Source: an uncultured Pseudomonadota bacterium
GTDB lineage: Bacteria; Pseudomonadota; Gammaproteobacteria; Steroidobacterales; Woeseiaceae
Length of the DNA: 64,000 nucleotides
NCBI GenBank assembly: GCA_913055625.1
Contig: CAJXJW010000001.1
Coordinates: 310,001-374,000, forward strand
Reading direction: 5' to 3'
How positions within the stretch are numbered: the first letter of the stretch is position 1; each line of letters opens with the position of its first letter. The notes below the pieces were generated by a model, which ran no database searches, had not been told where the DNA came from, and worked only from the letters and a program-made list of their open reading frames with translations. Both the position numbers and the translations under genes were made by a program. This document shows, one piece after another, positions 34,578 through 43,271 of the stretch.

Positions 34578-36449
34578 TTGAGCGCCGGGCGCCTCACCGT
34601 TGTCGCGCTGAGCCTCTGGCTGGCGCTCGCTCCGCCGACCGCGGCCGCGAAAGCGGACAAGGAGGCGCAGCCGATCGTCGTGGAGGACCCGCACTACGGC
34701 GAGGTCCTGTTCTACTTCTACCAGGAAGACTATTTTCCGGCGATCGTGCGGCTGCTCGCTGCGCAGTCCGAGAGCTTGCTCGGGAAGCACGCCGAACAGG
34801 CCGAGCTGCTGCTGGGCGGCATGTACCTGTCCTACGGCCATCACCTCGAAGCGGCGCGCATCTTCGAGCGGCTACTGGCCGACAACACGAATCCGGAGGT
34901 TCGCGACCGGACCTGGTTCTTCCTTGCGAAGATCTGGAAACAGCGCGGCTACCTGGAGCAGTCGCAGCAGGCGCTCGACCGCATTCAGGGTGAGCTGCCG
35001 GACAACCTCGCGCGCGAAGCGGCGATGCTGCGCGCGCAGCTCAGGATCGACCAGGGCGATTACGACGGCGCCATCGCACTGCTCGAGAACTGGAAGGGCC
35101 GCACCGAGTGGGCGAGCTACGCGCGCTTCAACCTGGGCGTCGCGCTGGTGCGCAGCGGCCGAGTCGAGGAGGCCGCGCGCATCCTCGACGAGCTCGGCGA
35201 CATGAATCCCTTCAACGACGAGCTGACCGCGCTCCGTGACAAGGCGAACCTCGCGCTTGGCTACGCGATGCTGCAGGACGGTCGTCCGCAGGCAGCGAAG
35301 CCCGCGCTGCAGCGCGTGCGGCTGGAGGGGCCGTATTCGAACAAGGCGTTGCTGGGCGTCGGCTGGGCCGACGCGGAGAACGATTTTTACGAACGGGCGC
35401 TCGTGCCGTGGATGGAGCTGCGCAGCCGCGATTTGCTCGACCCGGCCGTGCAGGAATCGATGCTGGCGATCCCCTATGCGCTGGCGCAGCTCGACTCGAT
35501 CAGCCAGGCCGCAGATCACTATCTGAACGCGATCGAGGCCTTTCACGAGGAAAGCGTGCGCATCGACAGCACGATCGACAGCCTGGAATCCGGTGCGTTC
35601 TTCGCGAAGTTCGTCGATGACGACCCGCTGGACAGTACCGGCTGGTACTGGCGGCTCGAGTCCCTGCCGGAAGGCACCGAGGCACGCTACCTGTTTCACC
35701 TGTTGTCGACGCACCGCTTCCAGGAAGGCCTCAAGAATTACCGCGATCTGAGCTACATGCACCGCAATCTCGATACCTGGCAGGACAGCGTCGACGTCTT
35801 CGAGAGCATGCTGGAGACGCGCGAACAGGCCTACGAGGAACGACTGCCGCGCGTCGAGGAAGCGTTGGCCCGCGCGGACCTGGACGGCATGGTCGACCGC
35901 AAGCTCGAGTTCGATTCGGTGCTGAACGACATCGAGGCGTCGCACGACTGGCTCGCCCTCGCCACTCCTGAGGAGTTCGAGTTGTGGGGCGAGATCACGG
36001 GGCTGGAGGCGACGCCCGCGCTTGCCGCCGATATCCCTGAGGCCGCCGAGGTGCGCGACAAGATCACTCTGCTGAAAGGCGTACTGCAGTGGGATCTGGA
36101 GAAAGCCTTCAACGACCGGCTCTGGCGCCTGCGTCGCGACTTGCGTGACACCGGCGAGGCGCTCGTCGAAGCACAGCGCGCGCGACGGCAGATCGACGAG
36201 TCGATGCGGCGTCAGCCCGTCGAGTTCGCGGCGTTTTCCGAGCGCGTGTACGGCCTCGCGCCGCGTATCGAGGCGCTGAAGATGCGCATCGAGGATGATC
36301 TCGAGGTTCAGCGGGCCTTCCTGCGCGCGATCGCCGTCGGCGAGCTGCAGGCGCAGAAGGAACGGCTGACGACGTACACGATCCAGGCGCGCTTCGCGCT
36401 CGCAACGATCTACGACATGGCCACGACGGTCGGCGAGGCGGCGGAATGA
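34578..36449 (+). CDS. Large periplasmic TPR protein (first)
   Basis: 623 residues with a TTG start three bases after the previous stop; GGAGTGGGAG lies just before. A signal peptide ends near TAAA (24). Helical TPR-like repeats fill about 35-320 (for example AEQAELLLGGMYLSYGHHLEAARIFERLL and AREAAMLRAQLRIDQGDYDGAIALLE), and a second helical, coiled-coil region covers about 400-610. It overlaps the next gene by four bases. In Myxococcus the AglT/PglT-type TPR proteins occupy the same kind of position next to TolQ/TolR homologues; homology is inferred from context. Confidence 0.8.
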   Translation: MSAGRLTVVALSLWLALAPPTAAAKADKEAQPIVVEDPHYGEVLFYFYQEDYFPAIVRLLAAQSESLLGKHAEQAELLLGGMYLSYGHHLEAARIFERLLADNTNPEVRDRTWFFLAKIWKQRGYLEQSQQALDRIQGELPDNLAREAAMLRAQLRIDQGDYDGAIALLENWKGRTEWASYARFNLGVALVRSGRVEEAARILDELGDMNPFNDELTALRDKANLALGYAMLQDGRPQAAKPALQRVRLEGPYSNKALLGVGWADAENDFYERALVPWMELRSRDLLDPAVQESMLAIPYALAQLDSISQAADHYLNAIEAFHEESVRIDSTIDSLESGAFFAKFVDDDPLDSTGWYWRLESLPEGTEARYLFHLLSTHRFQEGLKNYRDLSYMHRNLDTWQDSVDVFESMLETREQAYEERLPRVEEALARADLDGMVDRKLEFDSVLNDIEASHDWLALATPEEFELWGEITGLEATPALAADIPEAAEVRDKITLLKGVLQWDLEKAFNDRLWRLRRDLRDTGEALVEAQRARRQIDESMRRQPVEFAAFSERVYGLAPRIEALKMRIEDDLEVQRAFLRAIAVGELQAQKERLTTYTIQARFALATIYDMATTVGEAAE

Positions 36450-39289
36450 GCCGGCGGCTGGCATGCCTCACGGTCTGCGCCGCGCTGCTGGTCACGGCGA
36501 TGCCGCCTGTGCAGGCCGCCAAGGGCAAGGACGAGAAGACGATCGGTAGCCTGGAGCGCCGGCAGGTCTCGATTCGTCCGGGCAAGGTCATACTGAACAG
36601 CTCCGACCTCGCGCGGGACAACTACCGGGCGTTCCTGGACCTCGTGTCCGACGACCCGGAGTTGCGCGCGGAAGCGATGCGACGCCTCGGCGACCTCGAG
36701 CTCGAGGCGTCCGAGTCCGAGCAGCTCGCGGATAACATAGAGTCGCTCGGCACCGGTGGCGCGGACGACGCGATCGAGCTGTACCAGCGGCTGCTCGAGG
36801 CGTATCCCGAGTACCGTCGCAACGACACCGTCCTCTACCAGCTCGCCCGCGGCTACGAGCTCGGCGGCCGGATGGACGACGCGCTGACGACGCTCGATGA
36901 ACTGGTCGCCCGCTACCCGGGCACGCCGATCATCGACGAGGTGCAGTTCCGCCGCGGCGAGATGCTGTTCCTGCGTAAGGATTACAACGCCGCCGAACTC
37001 GCGTACAAGGCCGTTGTCGAGTATGGCGACGAATCCCGCTTCTACGAGCAGTCGCTGTACAAGCTCGGCTGGTCGCAGTTCAAGCTCGCGTGGCACGAAG
37101 AGAGCCTGGATTCATTCTTCGAGTTGCTCGATCGCAAGCTCGGCGGCATCGAGATCCAGGATGGCGAAGACCGTTTCTCGGATCTGAGCCGGGCCGAGCA
37201 GGAACTGGTCGAGGACACATTCCGTGTATTGTCGATCAGCTTCTCGTACATGGACGGCGCGGCGAGCATCGACCAGTTCATGAATCAGCACGGTCAGCGC
37301 GACTACGCCTATATCGTGTACATGAATCTCGGCGACCTGTACCTCAGCAAGGAGCGCTATGTCGACGCCGCGGAGACTTACGAGGCGTTCGTCAACCAGG
37401 ACCCGTACCATCCGAAAGCGCCGCTGCTTCAGGTCGAGGTCATCGAGGCCTACAAGCAGGGCGGCTTCCCAAGCCTGGTGCTCGAGGGCAAGAAGGGCTT
37501 CGTGGACCGCTACGCGCGCGACGGGGAGTTCTGGGTGCGCAACCTGCCGGAAGAGAACACGGCGGTGGCCGCCCACCTCAAGGCGAACCTGACCGACCTC
37601 GCGCAGTACTACCATGCCGAGGCGCAGCAGAAAGGTTCGCCCGCCGACTACCAGGAGGCCGCGCGTTGGTACCGCAAGTACCTCGCGTCGTTCCCCGACG
37701 ACCCGGACAGCGCGAACACGAACTTCCTGCTGGCGGAGATCCTGTTCGAGAGCCAGGACTTCGCCGCAGCAACGCAGGAATACGAGCGGACGGCCTACGC
37801 CTACCCGTTGCACGAGCGTTCCGCCGAGGCCGGATACGCCGCGCTGCTCGCGTACCGGGCGCACGAGGCGGAGTTCGACGTCGAGGCCGATCCCGCGCAG
37901 GAAGAGGCGAAGGTCGCCTGGCACGGCGCCTACCTCGATAGCGGCCTGCGCTTCGCGCAGACCTACCCCGAGCACCCGCAGTCCGGCGCCGTCCTGACCA
38001 CGGTGGCGGAGGACCTGTTCGCGCAGGGGCAGTTCGATCTCGCCATCGCGGTCGCGCAGACTGTCGTGGCGAAGCAGCCGCCGGTGGAGCAGGGCCTCGC
38101 GCGAACGGCGTGGACGGTGATCGCGCACTCGCAATTCGACCTCGGCAAGTTTGCGGCGGCAGAGCAGTCCTACTATCGCCTGCAGCCGTATACGCCGCCG
38201 GACGATCTCGAGGCGGCCGGGCAGATCGATGAACGCATCGCGTCGTCCATCTACAAGCAGGGCGAGCAGGCACGCGATGCCGGCGACCTGGAGATGGCCG
38301 TTGCCCATTTCACGCGATTGGGCGAGGTCGTGCCGGATTCGCCGATTCGTGCGACGGCCGAGTACGATGCGGCCGCGGCGCTGATCAACCTCGCCGCCTG
38401 GGACCGGGCCTCGTCCGTGCTCGAGAAGTTTCGCACGGACTACCCGGAAAGCGAGTTCGCGGACGACATATCGCAGAAGCTGGCCGTCACCTATCTCGAA
38501 TCCGGAAAAGGCGTCGAGGCTGCGCGCGAGTTCGAGCGCATCGCGGTTGCCGAGTCAACGACCGACGACGTCCGGCGCGAGGCGCTGTGGAAGGCAGCCG
38601 AACTCTACGAGTCCGCCGGCGCAATGGCGGACGAGCGGCGCGTGTTGATCGACGTCGTAGACCAGTATCCCGATCCGTTGTCCGAGTCGATCGAGGCGCG
38701 CTTCCGCCTGCTGGAGATCGCGGAGGCGACAGGCGACACGCAGGAGCAGACGGCGCGGCTCCAGGAACTCGTCGAGGTCGACGCAACCGCGGGCGCGCAG
38801 CGCAGCGACCGGACGCGTTACCTCGCGGCGATCGCCACCGTGCGGCTCGCCGAACCGGTCCGCGAGCGCTTCCGGGTCGTGCAGCTCACGCAGCCGCTCG
38901 ACCAGAGCGTGAAGTTGAAGCGCGAGCTGATGAACGATGTCATCAAGGTGTACACGGACGCAGCCGCCTACGGCGTCGCGGAGGTCACGACCGAGGCAAC
39001 GTACCGGCTCGGCGAAGTGTATGAGCACTTCAGCCGCGCACTGATGGATTCCGAACGCCCGCCGAACCTCGATGAGCTCGCGCTCGACGAGTACGAACTG
39101 CTCCTGGAGGAGCAGGTGTTCCCGATCGAGGAAAAGGCGATCGACCTGTACATCACGAATGCGAATCGTGCCGCCGATGGCGTGTACGACGAGTGGGTGC
39201 AGCAGAGTTTTGAACGGCTGGCCGGATTGATGCCGGCCCGCTATGCGAAAGCGGAGCGCAGTGAAGATGTGGTTACGGCGTTGTACTGA
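36446..39289 (+). CDS. Very large periplasmic TPR protein (second)
   Basis: 947 residues. A signal peptide ends near VQA. At least ten TPR-like helical pairs can be recognised between about 100 and 860 (for example YRRNDTVLYQLARGYELGGRMDDALTTLDELVARYPG and NTNFLLAEILFESQDFAAATQEYERTAYAYP), similar to the YbgF/CpoB and BamD style of TPR. It is probably a long scaffold in the periplasm. It begins inside the stop of the first TPR gene and its end overlaps the lipoprotein gene, so the three are translationally coupled. Confidence 0.82.
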   Translation: MSRRLACLTVCAALLVTAMPPVQAAKGKDEKTIGSLERRQVSIRPGKVILNSSDLARDNYRAFLDLVSDDPELRAEAMRRLGDLELEASESEQLADNIESLGTGGADDAIELYQRLLEAYPEYRRNDTVLYQLARGYELGGRMDDALTTLDELVARYPGTPIIDEVQFRRGEMLFLRKDYNAAELAYKAVVEYGDESRFYEQSLYKLGWSQFKLAWHEESLDSFFELLDRKLGGIEIQDGEDRFSDLSRAEQELVEDTFRVLSISFSYMDGAASIDQFMNQHGQRDYAYIVYMNLGDLYLSKERYVDAAETYEAFVNQDPYHPKAPLLQVEVIEAYKQGGFPSLVLEGKKGFVDRYARDGEFWVRNLPEENTAVAAHLKANLTDLAQYYHAEAQQKGSPADYQEAARWYRKYLASFPDDPDSANTNFLLAEILFESQDFAAATQEYERTAYAYPLHERSAEAGYAALLAYRAHEAEFDVEADPAQEEAKVAWHGAYLDSGLRFAQTYPEHPQSGAVLTTVAEDLFAQGQFDLAIAVAQTVVAKQPPVEQGLARTAWTVIAHSQFDLGKFAAAEQSYYRLQPYTPPDDLEAAGQIDERIASSIYKQGEQARDAGDLEMAVAHFTRLGEVVPDSPIRATAEYDAAAALINLAAWDRASSVLEKFRTDYPESEFADDISQKLAVTYLESGKGVEAAREFERIAVAESTTDDVRREALWKAAELYESAGAMADERRVLIDVVDQYPDPLSESIEARFRLLEIAEATGDTQEQTARLQELVEVDATAGAQRSDRTRYLAAIATVRLAEPVRERFRVVQLTQPLDQSVKLKRELMNDVIKVYTDAAAYGVAEVTTEATYRLGEVYEHFSRALMDSERPPNLDELALDEYELLLEEQVFPIEEKAIDLYITNANRAADGVYDEWVQQSFERLAGLMPARYAKAERSEDVVTALY

Positions 39290-39923
39290 TTACGCGGCCC
39301 GGGCCCGCACGACGCTCGGCGCGGTAGCGCTATTGGCGCTCGCGGCCTGTGGCTCGCCGGGCGGCACGCGTCCGGCACCAGGCGCAGCTGCGGGACAGGA
39401 CGGCAGCCCCCAGGCCGCGGTCCTGCCGCCCCAGGGCCAGACACTGTTCGAGCAGGCGGCGTCCGCGATGGCCGCTGGCGACCGGGTCGACGCGGAGCTC
39501 CGATTCAAGGAATTTCTGCTGCAATATCCGGACGTTCCGGCTGCCTGGGTGAACCTGGCGATCATTCATGGCGAGAACGGCGACACGGACGCCGCCATGG
39601 ACGCGGTCGGCCGGGCGCTGGCCGCGGCGCCCGATTTTGCGCCGGCGTTGAACCAGCTGGGGCTACTGCATCGCAAAAACGGCAATTTTGCCGATGCCGA
39701 GGCCGCATATTTGAAGGCCGTCACAGTCTCGCCTGAGTACCCCTTGGCACACTACAACCTGGCTGTCCTGAACGAGTTGTACCTGCAGCGCCTCGATGTG
39801 GCGCTTGCGCATTTCGAACAGTACCTGGCCATCGTCGGCGACGATGAGCAGGTCGACAAGTGGATTGCGGACCTGGAACGCCGCGTGGCGGCGAACCAGC
39901 GCACGGCAAACGTGGCGGAATGA
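39267..39923 (+). CDS. TPR lipoprotein of the ExbB cluster
   Basis: 218 residues from the ATG at 39267, inside the end of the preceding gene; GTG 39261 and ATG 39243 are alternatives in the same frame. After a basic N-terminus the hydrophobic stretch ends in the lipobox LAAC, so it should be lipidated. Three or four TPR units cover about 60-190 (AELRFKEFLLQYPDVPAAWVNLAIIHGENGDTDAAM and the following repeats). It would be an outer-membrane lipoprotein, analogous to the lipoproteins of Tol-Pal and Glt systems. Confidence 0.8.
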   Translation: MWLRRCTDYAARARTTLGAVALLALAACGSPGGTRPAPGAAAGQDGSPQAAVLPPQGQTLFEQAASAMAAGDRVDAELRFKEFLLQYPDVPAAWVNLAIIHGENGDTDAAMDAVGRALAAAPDFAPALNQLGLLHRKNGNFADAEAAYLKAVTVSPEYPLAHYNLAVLNELYLQRLDVALAHFEQYLAIVGDDEQVDKWIADLERRVAANQRTANVAE

Positions 39924-39928
39924 CGGAC

Positions 39929-40399
39929 ATGAATTTTCGCATCTTCGATCGAATGCGGGCTTTCGGATCCGGAATCATGCTTGCCACGCTGCTGGCATCG
40001 TTTGCCGTTTACTCTCAAGAGCAGGATACGGGCGAGGATCTCGACTCGATCGAGCCCGGTGTCGATTCGGCCGCGCTCGAAGATCTCGGGTCCGGCGTCG
40101 ACGAGATCGACGACATCGACCCGGCCGTGCCGTCGGCGGTACTTGCCGAAGACGTCACGCGCAGCAGCGCGGGCAGCGGTGTCATGGACCGACTGGAGCT
40201 CGGACGCACGGAGATCACGGGCAACCAGGAACTGCCGAAGGTGCTCTACATCGTCCCGTGGCAGAAAGCTGACCCGGGCGAACTGATGGGCAAACCGGTG
40301 AACACCTTGCTCGACGAAGTACTGGCACCGATCGATCGCGAAGAGTTCCTGCGGTCCGTCGATTACTACGAGGAACTGCACGGCAGGGAAGGCGAGTAG
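39929..40399 (+). CDS. Small exported protein of unknown function in the ExbB cluster
   Basis: 156 residues from ATG 39929 (GGCGGA nine bases upstream); ATG 39920, overlapping the previous stop, is possible. An N-terminal hydrophobic segment (GIMLATLLASFAVYS) suggests export. An acidic, repetitive stretch follows, then a distinctive block DRLELGRTEITGNQELPKVLY followed by IVPWQKADPG. That block looks like the functional core. No family is recognised. It lies between the TPR lipoprotein and ExbB, so it is likely a subunit of the same machine. Confidence 0.75.
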   Translation: MNFRIFDRMRAFGSGIMLATLLASFAVYSQEQDTGEDLDSIEPGVDSAALEDLGSGVDEIDDIDPAVPSAVLAEDVTRSSAGSGVMDRLELGRTEITGNQELPKVLYIVPWQKADPGELMGKPVNTLLDEVLAPIDREEFLRSVDYYEELHGREGE

Positions 40400-40458
40400 G
40401 TCACCACGCCACATGACCCGCGACGTGCGCTGAGAACGATGCAAAGAGGAGCATATCA

Positions 40459-41100
40459 ATGAGCACTATCGTGCGTTTTTTCCAGGAGGGCGGAGCGTTC
40501 ATGATCCCCATCCTGTTCGTGTTCGCGTTCGGCGTGATCATCGCCATCGAACGCTGGACGTATCTGACCATGTCCGGCGCGAGCAATCGCGCGCTGTGGA
40601 AGAAAATCGTGCCGTTCCTGAAGGCCGGCAACTTCCAGGAAGCTGCCGCACACACCGCGAAGTCGAAGGCCGCGATCGGCTCGATCCTGACGTACGGGCT
40701 GTACCGCGTGAAGAGCGCGCGCCGTCGCGATGACATCGAGAAGGCGATGGAAGAGAGCATGATGGAAGTGCTGCCGCGGCTCGAGAAGCGGACGCACTAC
40801 CTCGCGACGCTTGCGAACATTGCGACGCTGCTCGGCCTGCTCGGCACCATCATCGGCCTGATCTCCGCGTTCACCGCGGTGTCGACGGCGAACCCGGCCG
40901 ACAAGGCGGACCTGCTGTCGGCCAGTATCTCGACGGCGATGAACACGACGGCATTCGGCCTGATGGTCGCGATTCCGCTGCTGTTGATCCATGCGCTGCT
41001 GCAGACGAAGACGAACCAGCTCGTTGACAGCCTCGAGATGGCCAGCGTCAAGTTCCTGAACGCCGTTACGGAACGCCAGCTGAAGACATCCGGAGCCTGA
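40459..41100 (+). CDS. MotA/TolQ/ExbB-family proton channel subunit
   Basis: 213 residues. AGAGGAG precedes the ATG. Three membrane spans: about 13-32, 115-140 and 160-182, with the cytoplasmic domain between the first and second as in ExbB and TolQ. The second span holds ATLLGLLGTIIGLISAFTAVS and the third MNTTAFGLMVAIPLLLIHALL, both typical. In this family a pentamer of ExbB surrounds an ExbD dimer and uses the proton motive force to move the transducer. Two ExbD paralogues follow directly. Confidence 0.93.
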   Translation: MSTIVRFFQEGGAFMIPILFVFAFGVIIAIERWTYLTMSGASNRALWKKIVPFLKAGNFQEAAAHTAKSKAAIGSILTYGLYRVKSARRRDDIEKAMEESMMEVLPRLEKRTHYLATLANIATLLGLLGTIIGLISAFTAVSTANPADKADLLSASISTAMNTTAFGLMVAIPLLLIHALLQTKTNQLVDSLEMASVKFLNAVTERQLKTSGA

Positions 41101-41101
41101 G

Positions 41102-41617
41102 ATGAGAAGCCGCCGCCAGGGCGGTCGTCGACGTAACACGGAGACGGCCGAACTCAACATCACGGCGTTCATGAACCTCATGGTGATCCTGGTGCCGTTC
41201 CTGCTGATCACAGCGGTGTTCTCGCGTCTGGCGATTCTCGAACTGAATCTGCCCGGCTCCTCGACCGAGCCCGCGGATCCGCAGGACCAGGTATTCATGC
41301 TGGAAATCATCGTTCGCACGGACAAGATCGAAGTCGGTGACCGGCACCAGGGGCTGCTCGGCGTGTACCCGAACCTGCCCGATGGTGGCTACGACTACGA
41401 CGCGTTGAGTGAAAAGCTGGCGGACCTGAAGCGTCGCTACCCGAAGAAGACGGACGCGTCGATCCTGCTCGAACAGGACATCGAGTACGACACGCTCGTC
41501 CAGGTAATGGACCGGGTGCGCGTGGCGCAAGACATCGAGGACGAGGCCGTTGTGCGCAGCGATCTCTTTCCCGATATTTCGATCGGCGACGCGCCGGTCC
41601 TGAATGGAGGTGCCTGA
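41102..41617 (+). CDS. ExbD/TolR-family protein with Asn in place of the proton-carrying Asp
   Basis: 171 residues, one base after exbB. A short basic cytoplasmic tail, one membrane span (about 20-42) and a periplasmic domain. Aligning LNITAFMNLMVILVPFLL to ExbD's INVTPFIDVMLVLLIIFM places Asn25 (codon 41174-41176) at the position of the essential Asp25 of E. coli ExbD. The rest of the plan, including the ELNLPG that follows the span, is normal. It may be a structural partner of the second ExbD, which keeps its Asp. Inverse mutation or sequencing error are alternatives. Confidence 0.88.
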   Translation: MRSRRQGGRRRNTETAELNITAFMNLMVILVPFLLITAVFSRLAILELNLPGSSTEPADPQDQVFMLEIIVRTDKIEVGDRHQGLLGVYPNLPDGGYDYDALSEKLADLKRRYPKKTDASILLEQDIEYDTLVQVMDRVRVAQDIEDEAVVRSDLFPDISIGDAPVLNGGA

Positions 41618-41620
41618 GCC

Positions 41621-42148
41621 ATGATGAAGTCAGGACGCGCACGGCGAATGGAGAAGCATCACGCCCGTAACGGGCGGGGCGGTGCGCTGAACCTGGTTTC
41701 GCTGATGGACATCTTCACGATTCTCGTTTTCTTCCTGCTGGTGAACTCCTCGGACGTGGAGACCCTGCCGAACGCGAAGGATTTGCAGCTCCCCGAATCC
41801 ATCGCCGAACGCAAGCCGGAAGAGTCGGTCGTTATCCTGATCGGCGAGGAAGACATCCTCGTACAAGGTGCGCCGGTGGCGAAGGTCGCGGACGTCCTGG
41901 CCTCGAAGGGCAACGATATCGCGCCACTGCGTGAAGCCCTGAAGTCGCAGAACGACCGGGTGCTGCGTCGTGCCGCGCGCAACGACATCGCGGGACGCGA
42001 AGTCACGATCATGGGCGACAAGGAAATTCCGTACCGCGTCCTGAAAAAGGTCATGGCGACCTGCACGGCCGCCGATTACGGGCAGATATCGCTGGCGGTC
42101 CTGCAAAAGAGCAGCGACAAGCTGGATTCGATACAGGCAGCGCGGTAA
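41621..42148 (+). CDS. ExbD/TolR-family protein with the conserved Asp
   Basis: 175 residues; ATG 41621 or 41624. The span at about 24-42 reads LNLVSLMDIFTILVFFLLV, with Asp30 at the proton-binding position. The periplasmic part begins ETLPNAKDLQLPES, the usual ExbD switch from span to periplasmic domain, and ends with a TolR-like alpha/beta fold. It follows the first ExbD by three bases. Two ExbD/TolR paralogues with one ExbB is the arrangement of the Myxococcus AglR-AglQ-AglS motor. Confidence 0.9.
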   Translation: MMKSGRARRMEKHHARNGRGGALNLVSLMDIFTILVFFLLVNSSDVETLPNAKDLQLPESIAERKPEESVVILIGEEDILVQGAPVAKVADVLASKGNDIAPLREALKSQNDRVLRRAARNDIAGREVTIMGDKEIPYRVLKKVMATCTAADYGQISLAVLQKSSDKLDSIQAAR

Positions 42149-42177
42149 GGGCGCAGGGATAGCGACAGGAGTCACTC

Positions 42178-43143
42178 GTGGATTTACCGTTCTACAGAGA
42201 GTACGACCTGCCCTGGACGGCCGACGTCGACCAGGAGCGACGGTTCCGGCGCAATCTCGGCATTGCGTTCCTCGTGGTCGTGGCGCTGTCGATCGTCTGG
42301 CCGTTCATCCCCGTGGCCGAGCCCGACCCGAACGACGTGGTGGAAATTCCGCCGCGCATCGCGCAGCTGCTGCTCGAAGAGAAGCCGCTGCCGCCGCCTC
42401 CGCCGCCGGTACAGGAAGAGCCCGAGCCCGAAATCGAAGAGCCCGAACCCGAGCAGGTCGTCGAGAACGAACCTGAACCGCAGCCCGAGCCCGAGGTCGT
42501 GCCGGAACCCGAGCCGGTCGTCGACCGGACCGAGGTGGCTCGGGAGCAGGCGAGGGCGGCCTTCACGTTCGCCGAGGACCTGACGGACCTCGTCGACAAC
42601 GATCTGCTGGAAACGGTCAATGATGACCGCGAACTGACCGCGTCCGTCGGCCAGGCGGACCGCAATGAACGTTCGATGATCACGTCGAAGGCGGGCGCGG
42701 CATCAGCCGGTATCAACACGGCCTCGATGAGCCGCAATACCGGTGGCTCCGGCATCGCGGGGCGCAACACGACCCAGATCGAAAGCCCGGTCGCGAACAT
42801 CGGCACGCAGAATGCGGCCGGCGGCGCGCGCCGCGAAGGTACGAGCGGCAAGGCGTCCCGCTCGCGGGAAGAGATCGAACTGGTGTTCGACAAGAACAAG
42901 GGCGCGATCTTCGCGTTGTACAACCGAGCACTTCGTCGCGATCCGTCGCTGGAAGGCAAGCTGGTCCTGCGCCTGACGATCGCCCCGACCGGCGAAGTCA
43001 CGGCGTGCGAGATCGTCTCGAGCGAACTGGGTGACCCGGACCTCGAACAGAAGCTGGTGCAGCGCGTGCGCATGTTCCGCTTCGAAGCACGCGACGTCGA
43101 ACCGATCACCACGACGAAGCCAATCGACTTCTTCCCGGCCTAG
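42178..43143 (+). CDS. TonB/AgmX-like energy transducer
   Basis: 321 residues from a GTG with AGGAG nine bases upstream. One membrane span at about 27-45, then a Pro/Glu-rich periplasmic linker (about 53-122) of alternating PE repeats. A Ser/Gly/Asn-rich segment runs to about 225. The C-terminal domain (about 233-321) has the AgmX/PglI or TonB-like pattern: IELVFDKNKGAIFALYNRAL, LEGKLVLRLTIAPTGEV, then VQRVRMFRFEA. Such a protein would carry motion from the ExbB-ExbD motor to the outer membrane or to the TPR proteins. It closes the cluster. Confidence 0.88.
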   Translation: MDLPFYREYDLPWTADVDQERRFRRNLGIAFLVVVALSIVWPFIPVAEPDPNDVVEIPPRIAQLLLEEKPLPPPPPPVQEEPEPEIEEPEPEQVVENEPEPQPEPEVVPEPEPVVDRTEVAREQARAAFTFAEDLTDLVDNDLLETVNDDRELTASVGQADRNERSMITSKAGAASAGINTASMSRNTGGSGIAGRNTTQIESPVANIGTQNAAGGARREGTSGKASRSREEIELVFDKNKGAIFALYNRALRRDPSLEGKLVLRLTIAPTGEVTACEIVSSELGDPDLEQKLVQRVRMFRFEARDVEPITTTKPIDFFPA

Positions 43144-43271
43144 CTGGGGGCTGCCCGGCTCGGGCCGCGTGTCGTACTATTCAGGCGCCAACCGCGGTCG
43201 CTGAAGCTGATCGGGTGCCCCCGCGCTTCAGCGTCGTTCCCGTCGCTTTCTCCTGGAGAACGAGTACGCTG

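Noticed and set aside
40459-43143. Canonical TonB-ExbB-ExbD complex or Tol-Pal system
   Set aside because: Two ExbDs, an AgmX-like rather than TonB-type C-terminus, large TPR partners, and no tolA, tolB or pal do not fit either canonical system.
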